Assembly: GCF_000208865.1 (NCBI RefSeq)
Contig: NC_018386.1
Span: 372,001 to 436,000, forward strand
Length of the DNA stretch: 64,000 nucleotides
Origin: Neospora caninum Liverpool
Taxonomy: Eukaryota; Apicomplexa; Conoidasida; Eucoccidiorida; Sarcocystidae
Reading direction: 5' to 3'
In this document: positions 50,401 to 62,300 of the stretch, piece after piece
Position numbering within the stretch: position 1 is the first letter of the stretch
How the letters are laid out: each line of letters begins with the position of its first letter
Notes under the pieces: generated by a model
Told to the model about the DNA's origin: nothing
Database searches by the model: none
The model's input: only the letters and a program-made list of their open reading frames with translations
Position numbers and translations under genes: made by a program

Positions 50401-51163
50401 TGTTCTCTTCCGTGCACCGGCATTGCTGGCGTGCCAAGTGTCCACGCTGTACATACACATCTGTGTATATATTTGTATAAATGCGTATGTGCGTCTGTGT
50501 AGAGAGAGGGAGCGAGGCGTGCACTGCGTGAAGAGATGTGAGACGTCGTCTTGTCCGTTTTTCTGCTGTGTCTTTCTCTGGCCTGCCGTCCCTCGTTTTT
50601 GACCGGGCATGTGGATCCCCTCTGCTTCCTTGCCTGCAGCTGGTGTTGAACTGTATCACTGCGGCCGTTTTCTTCCTTCTGTTTTCCTCCGTAAGCTTGC
50701 TCTTCGCAGAGGGGGATGAGGCAGTACCGAGCGTGGCAGTGGACCGTGGTCCGGTTTCTCTAGGTTTTGCGTCTTCCGGTGTTTCGTCGCTAGGTCGTTG
50801 CCTTGCTTCTTTCTTTTGTTCGGTTCTTTCGCAAGTGTGCCTCGACATCAACTCGCCCTCGGTGTATTCTGATCTCAAAACTCGCCGCGGTGTCCGTGTC
50901 GCCTTCGTCGCTCGCTCTTTCCCTCACGCATGCGGGTGCGTCTCTTTGCCGCGTAGACGGTTCCTCCGGTCCCTCGTCTTTCGGCTCGAGGAGCCTCGCG
51001 TCTACTCCGTCTGTGTTCCCCTCCGCTTTCCGTGCAGGTGCCTCAGCGCTGCAAAGAATTTATCACCCGGCGCCTGTTTGCGCGGCGGTCCCAGCCGTTG
51101 CTCGCGTCTACGCGAACTGACGACATGCCCTCGACAGGAAAAAACCCAACAGCGAGGTCTTAG
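47404..51163 (+). CDS. Unrecognised membrane protein: charged N-terminal half, proline-containing hydrophobic C-terminal region
   Basis: I do not recognise the family. Exons 47404-48999, 49659-49730, 50058-50273, 50640-50690 and 51038-51163 all join in phase 0 and give 686 residues. Residues 1 to about 470 are Glu, Arg, Gly and Ser rich with KEEQREERGKE-type repeats and look disordered. After a short amphipathic segment (TPLERLHTCLQTVREQGLPF), residues about 500-550 and 578-645 are strongly hydrophobic, with prolines inside them (SPFFGIIVPVLFLLA). The tail is basic (RRLFARRSQPLL). Long hydrophobic segments with central prolines could be membrane hairpins, as in lipid-droplet or ER-shaping proteins, or simply four to five transmembrane helices. 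The start ATG has G at +4 and A at -3. It diverges from CAX. The exon model is firm because four consecutive junctions keep phase; the function is open. Confidence 0.8.
49012..49133. repeat. (TA)n plus six 15-nt tandem units just after an exon donor
   Basis: A TA run to 49044 is followed by units at 49047, 49062, 49077, 49092, 49107 and 49122 of the type TGTATTTCTGTATTA. The block begins 12 nt after the donor at 48999/49000. It stays open in the exon frame and would encode VFLYY repeats if the intron were retained. Confidence 0.9.
49409..49494. repeat. (TA)n/(TGTATA)n microsatellite in an intron
   Basis: Degenerate TGTATA units ending in a TA run, between exons 47404-48999 and 49659-49730. 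Confidence 0.9.
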
Positions 51164-52767
51164 GCTTTCTGCGTGCTGTCTTCTACGCTCGGCCCCATCC
51201 CGCGCAGACGCTGCGTGTCCAGCGGTTCTTTGATCAAATCGTTTTGACAACAGAATCACGCAGGCGTGCACTGGACGCGATATGTCGGTTTCTGTGTTTG
51301 ATGGCTCAGTAGGCAGCCTGACGGATAAGAAAAGGCATGGACTGTCGACAGGTCGTTCCTACATATATAGATCTGTTTTTTGTCAAGCCGATCTGTATAT
51401 GTACGTGTGACTGCGCACAAACCGATGGAATACTCGTGCGGGAAGGTGCCTGCGTGAGTGGTCGGAGCGTTTTCCATTATACGTTTCTGAAGGGAACGGA
51501 GGACAGGCGCAGTCGAGTTTTTTGTGACAAGCTTCGCGTGTCGACGAAGCGAACGGGGCTCTGGTGAACCCGATCGATTGTTGGTCGAGGCGCGAGCGGC
51601 AGAGAAGAATGATGTACGGCGCGGGAGCCTAGAGGCAAGTGCGTCGCCGCTGCGTTTCGCCGTGGACGCGCCCACGCAGCGAGACGGTGAATCTCTGAGG
51701 CCGGATGACTCCTAAGCTCTTTGGATCGGGAGTACCTCATGCGTGTTTTGGACTCGTGGTTTAGAACTCGAATATCTTTGTGTTTTCTTCCGAATCCAAG
51801 TTGTATTGTGCTTTTCATGACCAGGACTCGGGGCCTCCGTCAGCCACCACGGTTTTCTATTCCCGTTCTCCGCATCGCTCCTAGATACACAGTGATGCTT
51901 GTATGCCGGTCTATAGCGGCACAGAAACGTGTCCAAGTCTCAGTTGGTTCTGGGGCGGACGGAACAGTTCCTATGTGTGTACTGAGAATCCTGGTGTTTG
52001 TTGCGACGGCGACGCATGCAAATCGTCTGCCGAAAAAAACCATGTAGTCAGCACGGAATCGTCGAACGCGGCAGAAGGAAGGCTACGACGAAACGCTTCT
52101 CTTTCAAACTCTGTCTACGTGCCTGTGAGGGTACGTCTGTTCCCGTTATTTACCTCACGCAGTGTTGTTTAGGGTTCAGGGTTCGTGAACCCGCATCTGC
52201 TGACACTCGTGCTTTCGCTGGATTCCTTGCCCCGCCTTCGCACTCCTCACCTTCTGCTCAGCTCGTGCCACTGTAGTTTCCTAGTTCACTTCATCACTAG
52301 GGACGAAGACATCAACCAAGAGTTTCTCTTCCGTTCCCCGTCGTCCGCGGAGTATCCGGAATGTGCACTGACCTCGTCTGGAGGTTCTTTTTCCGGTTCG
52401 GCGAATGCCGTGAAAAAAAGACAACAGATAACAGTGTGACCCGTTATGTGCGGGGCCGAACGCATTCGATTTTCGGGAGCTGCGTGCAGACGAATCGCGG
52501 AAGTCTCTCCACAGCTACGGTGCCCAGAGGACGTTGGCGAGTCTCTGCGAAGGGTGTGCGGGTGTAGGTTGCTCCAGATTGATAAAGTATTTTTGCGTGT
52601 GTTGAGAGTTGGAAAACACAGACCTCAAGCTGTCAACAACCGTTGCGTCAATCTGCGCTGGATGCCGCTCATGTTCAAAGAATGTGTTCGTCACCAGCGA
52701 CAAGGGGAAGGCGTCTACTGCAGCCTCACGGAGAGCGGCAAATCACGACCGCAGAAAGCGACTGCCA

Positions 52768-52838
52768 CAGTGAAGATCATGTTATTCGTACAGCTTGTAT
52801 ACAAATGTTGGTTTTCAAATATACGCTGAACTTCACTC
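52768..52838 (+). repeat. Dispersed degenerate repeat, copy A
   Basis: It matches 57984-58054 over about 70 nt in the same orientation, with the shared core ACAGCTTGTATACAAATGTT and a following AAATATACGCTG. It differs by substitutions and one missing T. Confidence 0.8.
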
Positions 52839-53488
52839 TCTGGTGGTATGTCCAACACATACCCTCGCCACCAAAAGGAAACGCCGTGCGGAGCCCCCTT
52901 GTTAAAACCGCGTCCTCGTCGCTACTGTTAAAAGTTACTGGGTATGTTTCCCGACTGAACGACGGTTCAACGACCGGTGCATTCTCGCTGGCGCCTCGCA
53001 CATGATGCCTCGATCACTCTCGACGACTGTGTCGCATGAGAAGAAAAGTAGACGAAACTCGCCTGTCACCGCGGTTCCCCGCCGGGACACTCCTCGGAGT
53101 GCGTTAGTGTTGGAGACAGACGAACTGCCATGTGAACTCGAAGCGCCGGTGAACTCAGTCCTTCCAAGCGGCACGAACTCCAACATTCCAGCTGCTTCCT
53201 AGAGTCCCCTACTCCCCCTACGCCTCTGTGGAGGGAAGAATCACACCCCGCTCTAAAAAAGTAAAGAGAAACGATTCGAAGTCGTCATGCGCGACCGTCT
53301 TCTACTCAGAGGCTAGTATGGTCAGTACCATCGTACTGGGACTGATCATCTCTGAGGAGTATTTATAAGCTTTTGTTTTGCTCCCCCCACTGTAATTCCG
53401 GAGGAACCACGCACTGAGCTGCCGGTGTCAGAAGAAGAAAACCGTAAGGTGGCTAGAGTCCGCTCTCCGAAACCCGCTTCAGCCGTTC

Positions 53489-53540
53489 CAGTGTCATCCA
53501 GCGTGTATTGGAAAAACCGGCATTTGTCGTGTTTTCCAGT
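53489..53540 (-). repeat. Dispersed degenerate repeat, copy C (inverted)
   Basis: The reverse complement carries ACAAATGCCGGTTTTTC and ACACGCTGGAT, matching the core of the copies at 52768 and 57984 but more diverged. Confidence 0.6.
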
Positions 53541-54111
53541 GGAGACGAAGACGCAAAGAGTGTTGCAGGACGCTTTGCTGTGGGTTCCCACGCAGACAGT
53601 GAGTGAAGCAATCTGGAAGTCGTCTGTCGACCTACGCAATCAAGCATGCGCTTTTCGGTACTTTGCGCGTGAGACTGCCTGGGTGTCGCACTCGGGAAAA
53701 AAGACCGAACCTAACGGCAGTAGGAGACAAAGGACGGTATGCGCAAGAGCAGAGTTGTTCCCGTCTTGGGGAAAATCGCTCAACCTTTATGCATACGTGG
53801 CCATCTCTCTGGTGCTAAGCCACAAATGGGTATGTTGGTTTTGACGTGCGCAGGAACACACGTATGTTCACGAGTCGCAAGCATATGCTTCGACCGCTTC
53901 GACCGATCCCACAACCGGAAGAAGACGCGGGCGATCTTCGCGTCGCTCTCGCTTTTCCGTTACGGCACATCCGCAGAAATCACCCGTATCCGCTACAGAT
54001 TCCCTTTGTCTTCACACCCGCTGGCGATACGCTTACACAGAGACACTCTCGGGGACACGCACATGTATGTACACACGAATTTGTCCCTCCCCGCATATGC
54101 ACACGCGCGAT

Positions 54112-56282
54112 TTATTTATGTTCAACTGTAAACCAATTGACACCCACAAGCGCAAGACCGCTTTCAGACGCAACTGCATGCGCGTGTCGTGGACCGCCCC
54201 ATTGGCGTCGGTTGGCGGGCGAAGGGACACCAGTCAGTTTGGAGGTTGAGCCGAAATAAACGAGCGCGACGTAACGGTGCGGTCCGGTGCCTTTGGGGGG
54301 GGTGGGGGGTGCGTAGGGAACTGAGCAGAGGGAAACGGCGGAAAAACGAGAAGAAACTCAAGATGCAGAACGCGTGGCTGTGCGTCCGTTTGCCGCTGGA
54401 AGAGACAGACACGTGTACCTCTTGCCAGGGTGGGTCAGAATCCTTCAAAACGGGCTGGGGCTGACTCAGACAGCGCAGAGGCGCCGACACGAAGAGAACA
54501 AGTACAAACATGCAGCCGGGTGACGAGGGAGGTGAACGCTTGCCAGCAAAAAAGAAGTACGCCACAAGAGTGGAAGAACGGAAGGACTCCCTTTTCGAAG
54601 GAGACGGGGCCGGACAGGCTCTCCGCTCTGACCAAATGAACGGAAGGAGGAACCAAAGTCATCACAGAAAACCCGACGGACTTACGGAATGTCTTGGAGC
54701 CGCTCTGAATTGTTTTGTCCTCTGCAGATGCAACCCAATGCGCCCATTCGCCAGCGACAGGGTTCGCTCTGAAACGCACAACGCGCCTGAGTTCACTAGT
54801 TGATGGGAGATGCACCAAGCTGAACCGCTGCTTCCAGTGGATTCTAAATCCGTTCCCAGCCCTGGTCCTAGCTATAGAGGAACGTGTCGATATTTTTGGC
54901 GTTTTATATCTGTAGACTGCAGCTGCAAATATAGATACGCATTGTGGTCAAAGGACACATGCGCAAAAACGTGCACGTTTGTGGGGACCTACGCCTTGAA
55001 GCAGGCACGTGTCTGCATCGGCGCATCTGTGCTTCTACTTATCTACTCTACTTATCTACGAATACGTAGACAAAAAAACGTAGACAAAAAAACGTAAAAA
55101 AAACGTAGACAAAAAAACGAATGCAGAGCGGCATGTTGGTCGAAGGTTCAGACGTTCGTGCACGCCTCGACAAACTCACCGACTGGGGGCGTCTGGGTCA
55201 GTCAGGAAAACGACAGCTTTCTGTCCTTGTTCAGGTCGCTGAGAGAGCGTAATTGTCGGACAGTCAGTGACTGCATGCAGAGCCATGCGGGATCCTTTGG
55301 TCGGCGAGCCGCTGGCGAATTGAATGCCGACCTGGGAAACGCGCGAGACGGCCAGCGTCACACATCAATGGTCAGAAAGCAAGGGAACTGCGAAGATACC
55401 TGGAACCCCACACGCAAACATAGAGACAAGCAGATAAGTCTCTGCAGATTAAAGACCCCGTGGACGTACACGTATTCGCCGAAAATCCATATGAATGCAT
55501 GTATAAGCGCACGCATCGTCCTGCCTCGTATGCTTTGTACGCCACGAATCCGGACACGATTGCTTGTATACGCACATGGAGCACGTACAGCCGTCGATCG
55601 GCAGACGTGACGAACGAATACGTCTGTGTTGCTGTTTGTGGTGTTCCCCGTGAAAAAGCTAGTTTTTTCCGGCCAGTCCGTGTGCGTCGCGTAGGACGCG
55701 GTCACTTGTGCGCTGAGTGCGCAGGTGAGCAGCGCGCCGCCAGCTTGGCAAAAAGTCGTCTTTTTTCGGGGTCGTTTCAGCAAGGAATTCCAGGAGGAGA
55801 GAAAGGCTCGAGCGGTAAAAGGAGAAGGCCGGAGCAAAAAACAAGCAACCGCAGGCAGAGACACACACCGAGGGAGAGAGACGAGAGACAGCGCGAAGGG
55901 GCCGCAAAAAACACCCCGAACGAAAAAGATCGAGAGCAGAGGTAGAGAGAAGCGGTAGAGGAGGTAAAACGGAGTGAAAAAGTGAGAGTGACAAGCGGAT
56001 AAACAAGAGAGGCAATGAGATGGAGACAGGAGAGAGGTTGACGGGAAAACCGGTTGTGTGTATCTTAGCTCGAAACTCCGATCCCCGGCCTTTCTCGGTC
56101 CTCACCTCCACAGAAAGCGCTCTACACGCCGACTCGGGAAGGACATCGGGGATGATTCCCGCTCGCTTCAGGTCTTGGCAATTCATGGCAACCGCAGCAT
56201 GAAAAAGGAGCGAAGAGAAGAAGCAAACCGACAGAACCCAGACAAAAGTCTTCCTTCTCAGATCTCTCCGCTGGTTACTCAT
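54112..56282 (-). CDS. PEBP: Secreted PEBP-family (phosphatidylethanolamine-binding) protein
   Basis: PEBP/RKIP proteins have a small anion-binding pocket and bind phospholipid head groups or regulate kinases in other organisms. Exons 56282-56106, 55331-55180, 54768-54686 and 54320-54112 give 206 residues, close to the family length plus a leader. The first conserved region is DPDAPSR (104-110), with EWAHW at 117-121. The second is GTGPHRYVALVYF, with H152, R153 and Y154. So the pocket residues D104, D106, H120 and H152 are present. The C-terminus VNWFTVEHK resembles the usual end helix. Residues about 12-32 are hydrophobic and end VAVA before MNCQD, a good signal peptide, whereas most PEBPs are cytosolic. 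ATG 56282 is the first in frame. Exon 4 contains long C runs that code PPTPP, a place where sequencing errors would break the frame. Confidence 0.92.
55064..55120. repeat. Short tandem repeat in PEBP intron 2
   Basis: Three copies of ACGTAGACAAAAAA and one shortened copy, between the exons ending at 55180 and starting at 54768. Confidence 0.9.
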
Positions 56283-57983
56283 TGTACCCCTTTTTTCTGA
56301 ACTCGCCGAGAAGGACGACACCGTCAGCGTGGAGGAACTTGGCGAGGAGTCAGCGAGTCAAAACACCCATGGGCGCTGTCTCAGTAAACCCGCGAAATGC
56401 AGCTACGCCGCATGTGCGTCAAACCGTCCCTTTTTCGAAAGTGTTTTTTCTGCGGGAGAAAACGAGATAAAATTGCGCGGCAGAGTGTCCTGCTTCCTGG
56501 TCGCTATATAGCATGCTTCAGAGTGGAAACGCTCCATCAAAAAGAGTCCGTCTAACGAAGGTGCGATGGACACAAAAGGGGAAATCGTGGGGGAAATCGT
56601 GCAGTTGAGAGATGAGGGGCGCTTGGGAGACGCGAAGAGACGCAAACAAGGCGAAAAAGCGGGCAGCAGGAACCTGCGGATGAGGCTGCGTAGACGTGTA
56701 GCTAGAAAACCGCGCACACATCGGCGGCGTGTGCCTCTCGCGTCGGCTCGGGGGGGTGCGCTGGAACAGAAAGCCGTCAGCATCCGACAGTTGCACGAGA
56801 CCCAAGGTCTGCAGATAAAACGGTCTCTTTGAGTGAGCGATCTGTGCAGGAGGGAAAAAACTTTGGTGCGTGGCGCATAAAGCTAAGAAACACGTCGCCG
56901 GAGCACCCGACTACCGTTGACCCGCCGCTGTTTGTGGGCAAATCCAGACAGTGCACCAGGATTTTTTCTCACGATCAGAGAGCAGGACGGCCCAGGCCGA
57001 GTTAAGGGAAGGGGTAATTGGAGATCTTCAGCGAAAAGACTCGCAGGGAAAGATAGGGATGGGCGTAGGCGCCATCAGCGGGTGTGTAAACAGAGCAGAG
57101 AGAACTTGGATGCGCGCGCCGGCGGAGGTACATCATGACAAACGGTGGGTGGGCTCGGACGCAATGCATGTCAAGTGTATGCTTAATAAGTTCACTTTAC
57201 GTGCGAGAGAAATGGAATCCCGTGGACCCCCTAACTCTACACCATAAGGAAGACCTTCAGGCGCCGCGAAACGACCTCACGCAGAAACGAAAACCCTCAA
57301 ACTCCCCCTATAACCTGCCGACACCAAGTCGTTGTTCGTACGTCTCGAGCGACTAAACAGAAGGCATCCACTTACTTGAAAAAAAGATATAGCGCGCTTG
57401 CCTATGGGCTGTGGTCTCACTACGTTTGGACATGGCCACAACCGTGTTGTGCCTTCGGTCGATCGGCAGAAAAACGGCCGAGTGTTCGGATCGAAGCCGC
57501 AAGAAGCATGAAAGTTCCGGTGTGGTGTCCGCGAAACTCCGCAGCGTGAAACTCCTGGTTTCCACTGAGAGTCGTTCCCGATGCCAGGATACGTGCGATT
57601 CTCTGGTTTCTCCAGAAGGACACGCAGCAGAGCCCATCACAACCCAAACTCGGCCTTCACGCGCATCCACCGTCGCGCTCTCCGCCTGGGACAACGATCG
57701 ATAACGTGATCAAGACTATCTGTTCTTCGGAAGAGGTTTCCGAATATGGCCAATACGATCTGTAAAAGATCACCACTCTCGCCACAGAGCTGTTGCCGAT
57801 CTCTTCGCGCGGGCATAGTGTTTTCACGGGTGCTTACACGCGCCCGCTGCCTGGCATTGGCATCGCGAATCCACTGGAAGGTCCGACATCGACAAACCCT
57901 CGCTTCTCGGCAGCATATGCAAATGTTTAAGGTGTGCAGATTCTCCTGTGTTTGGGAGTGCATAGAGAGGAAGGAGACTACCA

Positions 57984-58054
57984 AAGTGAATATCATGATA
58001 TTTGTACAGCTTGTATACAAATGTTGGTTTTTCAAATATACGCTGGACACCACT
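57984..58054 (+). repeat. Dispersed degenerate repeat, copy B
   Basis: Same orientation as 52768-52838, over 70 nt, with few substitutions. It is inverted relative to 53489-53540. No terminal inverted repeats or target duplications were visible around it. Confidence 0.8.
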
Positions 58055-58985
58055 ATACTTAATGCAGCGGACGGCTTCCACGTTTTTGTGCAGTTCCGTG
58101 AGTGTCCTTTCTGTAATGTTAGGCAGCTTAACCTTCTATGTTGGTACGCTAATTAAATACGTCTCATCGTTCTTGATATTTCAGTGACAAGTCGGTGATA
58201 TAACTAATAATAAAGCACCTTTCTGCAGTACGAAAAAAGACGCGTCGACCGCAGCATCGGCGTACTGTACGTAGATGCGGCAGACATTCTCTAGTCTCTG
58301 ACGAAATATATATATATATATATATATTATTTATGTATGTGTGTGCGTCTACCTTGTACGAGCGGTGCTGAATGAGTTCTACCACTGGCAGGTATACCGT
58401 ATGAAGATGACAGGAACTGCACAGAGACGTTTGATCCACGGTCTCCGGCAAACTGCTCCCATGAGACTGCTAGCCTTCATTCGGGAATGCAAATACAGCA
58501 AAACCTGCTTAATGTAAATCAGGTTTATGCAGCGCACGCAGCAAAATGCATGGAGGCGGCAGAACGCGGGTGGCTGTAGGCGAATGCTCCTGTCACCAAA
58601 TAGGCGCACGAGCTAAGCAATTTTTAGCATCAAAGACGGTGTTCCTTTGTATGGAACACGGGCAGATATAGTTTTCTTTCTGTCGCGACAACCCTCTCGC
58701 GAAGGGAACTATTTTCGCCAGATATTTCGAAACGCAGCGAAGCGATCTCTCGCTTTCCATACACGAGGAAGACAGTCTCCCTCACGTTTGATCGCCCAGC
58801 CCGTCGAGAGAGTCGTCTCCGTATACATAAAAAAATTAATATAGGGAAGTACAGAGCGAAGAAGGTAATCGTCCATTGAACGGTTGACAGACAGGTAAAT
58901 GATGGGACTTCGCGTAGACGGAGAGACAAGTACATGGGTGAGTGGACACTGAACAGCGCAGTTCGGCCCTTAACTGTAAATCACG

Positions 58986-59100
58986 CCCCCCCCCCCCCCC
59001 NNNNNNNNNNNNNNNNNNNNNNNNNNNNNNNNNNNNNNNNNNNNNNNNNNNNNNNNNNNNNNNNNNNNNNNNNNNNNNNNNNNNNNNNNNNNNNNNNNNN
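58986..59100. other. Assembly gap: poly-C then 100 N
   Basis: Fifteen C at 58986-59000 run directly into N at 59001-59100. Exactly 100 N usually means a gap of unknown size, and the poly-C is the likely cause of the break. The gap is about 215 nt beyond the uS9 stop, so it does not cut the coding region. Confidence 0.97.
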
Positions 59101-59315
59101 GCAAATCTACAATTGCGAATGGACGCCAAAACCCACTCCGGAAACGCAACTGTTTCTCTCTCACGCCGAGGGAGATTCCCCGTGGAACGCATCTCGCAAG
59201 TGCCCCGCACCAACGGCCATCTGAGCCATATATATATATATATATACCCTAAATCCTATATACAAATGTATATACATACATACAGGTGTGCATGCACAGG
59301 TGGCCATTCTGTCTC

Positions 59316-62300
59316 TCATCGCTTCGTCCAGGTCCGCATCTTGCGAGCCTTCATTCTGCCAGGCATCTTGGGCATCCGCTGTCGCGTGTCCTCGTACAGA
59401 ACCATGTCTGCGGGTGGAAGCAGCACCACATGAAGTCAAGGATGTAAACCCATCCAGACTGTGTTTAAGTAGATAAATGTAAAAGATTGCGGATCAATGG
59501 CCCTGCAATGTGTGACTTCGACACGGGTTGCGTTTTTGAGGCGGATCCGCTTGTGGCAGAGAGGCCAGTCATCACAGAGTTAGGACACGAACTGCTCATT
59601 TGTGAACAACGTCAAGAGAGAAGAGTGGGCATTGACGACGCGTCCAGCGTTTCCTGTCAGCGAAATTCAAAGTTCGTTTGTGTGCATTTCGCTTGCTGGG
59701 ACCTACCTTCCTCGAGACGCGAAGCGCATGCAGGACAGGCGTTAACCAGCGCGCGGCCCACAGCGAGGCGGACCGCCCCAGCCTGTCCCGAGGACCCGCC
59801 GCCGCGCACGTGAATGAAAAGATCATAAATGCCTGCAGTTCCCGTCAAGTAAAACGGCTGAAGAACATCCATGCGGTTGTAATAAAACGGCCACCGCACA
59901 TACAGGTCCTCGTCCTTGTTCACTCGCACCTACGAAACAGGGGAGAACCGCCGAAACCAAATGTCGAGACAGTTACGGAAACAAACATGGGCCACTCGCG
60001 AGTATGCGTTTGGATATGCTCATGCGGCGAAACGATCGCTGGGAGGCGTATAAAGGATGTGCTGCGTCTACACAGGACACTGCATGTGTTACTTCGCTCA
60101 TAAATACGTGTATCTTTATACATGCAGTAGTGGGTATGTGTACACAGTAGAAGCATACATATACAACACGTACTTGGTAACCTGTCCGTGAGCACAAGCC
60201 CACAGAATCGACGCAACTGCCCTTGAGAACAGTGTGATGCGGCTTTCGAGTTACCTGGCCCGTGCCTCGGCGTATAATGACGTGCGCAGCTGCGCGCTTT
60301 CTGGTTCCCGTTCCCTCAGCCTGCCACAGCCACTCCGAGCCGTTGTGTATGAAAACCTAAAAGAACACACAGCAAGGAAGGCCCATCTTCGTTCGCACGG
60401 CTCCACCCACTGCCTCTCCAGATTCGTATATCTCTGAAAGACTTCCCGGCATAAGAAGCGAGCGGCAGCCGCATGCAGGGGAACGGCCCCACTGTGCGAC
60501 AGACGAAGGCCCGACGAAGGCACCGGCCTGTCCGTTTCTCAAAACGGTCCTGCGAGCGTGTGCAGAGAAAGGACCGTTTTCCGTCCCCTCGTTCCACGAC
60601 TAAGTTTACTTCACCATCGCCGTCTTCCCGTGTGCCTGTTTTCCCGTCACCCGCCACGTTCGCGTCTCTCTCACTTTCATGCGTTCGGGGTTGAAGGCCC
60701 GCACAATCGCCCCCGAAATCAGAGCACCCTCGGCGGAGTTCCTTGTCGCTTGCTGATCGCTTCCTTCTCGATCGCCTTCCACGACGCCTGCACGGCAAAC
60801 CAAGAGGCGAAGAAGGGAGAAAGCGTGGACAAACTGCCTGTGAGTGGCGCCGCGAGGCTGTGGAACTTTCGGAGCATCCTTTTCCCGCGTCGCGATACCG
60901 TTGCCGTGGGTGTACGTACGGCCGAGAAAAACAGCAGCCGCAGACGGAGAGACATAAATGCTGACGTTGATCTCTGTTCTTTTTACAAATGCGTGTTGTC
61001 GTGCAGATGTGTACAGAGACGCAACAGACGATAAGCCTGACGTGTAGGTCCGTGCAGGTGTGGTGGTACAAAAGGCGGTTCAGATGTAAGCGTATTACCT
61101 ACACAGACCTACGTGCCAGTAGACAGGAATGCTTACACACGCATATAAACAGTTCTGTACGTAGATAGATATAGAAAGCTACAGACACACAGATATGTAG
61201 ATACATAGATATGACGAGTAATACGTGAACGACCGGTATTCGAGAACTGGGAGAGATCGCGTTTATCGTTCTAATCGCCGAACATGCCCCCTGCGTTTCC
61301 TGTTTGTCGCATCAAGGAACTGTATCTGCAGATCCTGAGGTTTTCCCTTCCCAAGTGGAGACCGCTTTCGACACAAAACGTGCGTGTGCGGCTGTTTTCA
61401 AATTCCGAAATCAGGCGTACCTTTGTCGCCAAAGAGGGCGAGGTCTGTCACGAGGCCTTCAGCACTTTCCAGACCCTCCTCGCCGCCAGCGGCCTGCGCC
61501 GTGAGTTCAGACTCGTCTTCTTCAGCCGTGTTGAAAAAGTTCTCCAGAAGGATCGGATCTTTGCCCTGGAAACGACGGCGCGCGCCGTGCAGGAGACAAA
61601 AGGAGACGCACAAGACAAATGCAGACAAGGAGGTCGCCGGAGAGAAAGACGCGAATGGAGCGAACGACAGTGAGCAAAACAAGCACGGTTTCCTTGGTCG
61701 AGTAGGAGGCCCTAGACGCCAAAGTACGCACGAGCTGCGAAGCGAAAGGGGGGACGACTCAGAGAAGAAAACGCACGAGAGAACAACGAAAGCAGGGTGC
61801 AAGGAGACACAGCGAGCGAGTACAAGAGAGCATGAACGGTTGAACTCACGGGTGAGAAGGAAGGTGACTGCATAATGATTCGCTGCAGCTCTTCCACGGT
61901 ATAGACATTTGCCTCTTTAGCGAGGTAAAGAGCCTGTGCAGCACACACGCGCGCAATAAGGGGAGGAGTCGCAAGGATCTCTGGAAGTTCGCAGAGACAC
62001 TTTCCTTCCACGCGCACTCATTTGTAGAGCAAGACATACAGTGGTGAACAGTTTTGCATGCGTGATTGCTTTCAAAGAGCAATACTAGACCCGCGTCTAT
62101 CATCGACATCGATTTCGAGAAACTTCCTCTCAGTCTAGTCATAACGGCGGGATGTCTTCCTCTCTCATATATGATGCAAGACTGGCGTGCGTGCATGTCT
62201 CCACTTTCCGCCTTTCTTTTTTTTGGCGGTGGAGTCCATGTTCGGTGCTCGGAAGCCGTACATCTGCATGCGCCCCCAGTGTGCCTCCTTTGATTCCGAT

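Larger units (their letters stand above)
51164..54111. other. Convergent spacer between the 47404 gene and PEBP
   Basis: It holds the 3' flanks of both genes and two copies of a decayed dispersed repeat (52768-52838 and 53489-53540). An open frame at 53425-53844 (139 codons, no ATG start) spans one copy and has no recognisable domain. No RNA gene was seen. Confidence 0.5.
56283..59315. other. Intergenic: PEBP upstream region, repeat copy, gap and uS9 3' flank
   Basis: No gene was supported. It contains a repeat copy at 57984-58054, TA microsatellites at 58306-58328 and 59228-59246, and the assembly gap. Open frames on both strands are short and unconserved. Confidence 0.5.

Noticed and set aside
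53425..53844. 139-codon plus-strand open frame in the convergent spacer
   Set aside because: It lacks an ATG start, spans a decayed repeat copy and has no recognisable domain.
52768..58054. Nuclear copies of mitochondrial DNA as the source of the repeats
   Set aside because: I saw no cob, cox1 or cox3 reading frame or known rRNA piece in them; not excluded by search.
60357..60542. Extra uS9m exon ending at about 60413
   Set aside because: It would need a 56-nt intron; the donor at 60675 joins 60356 in phase without it.
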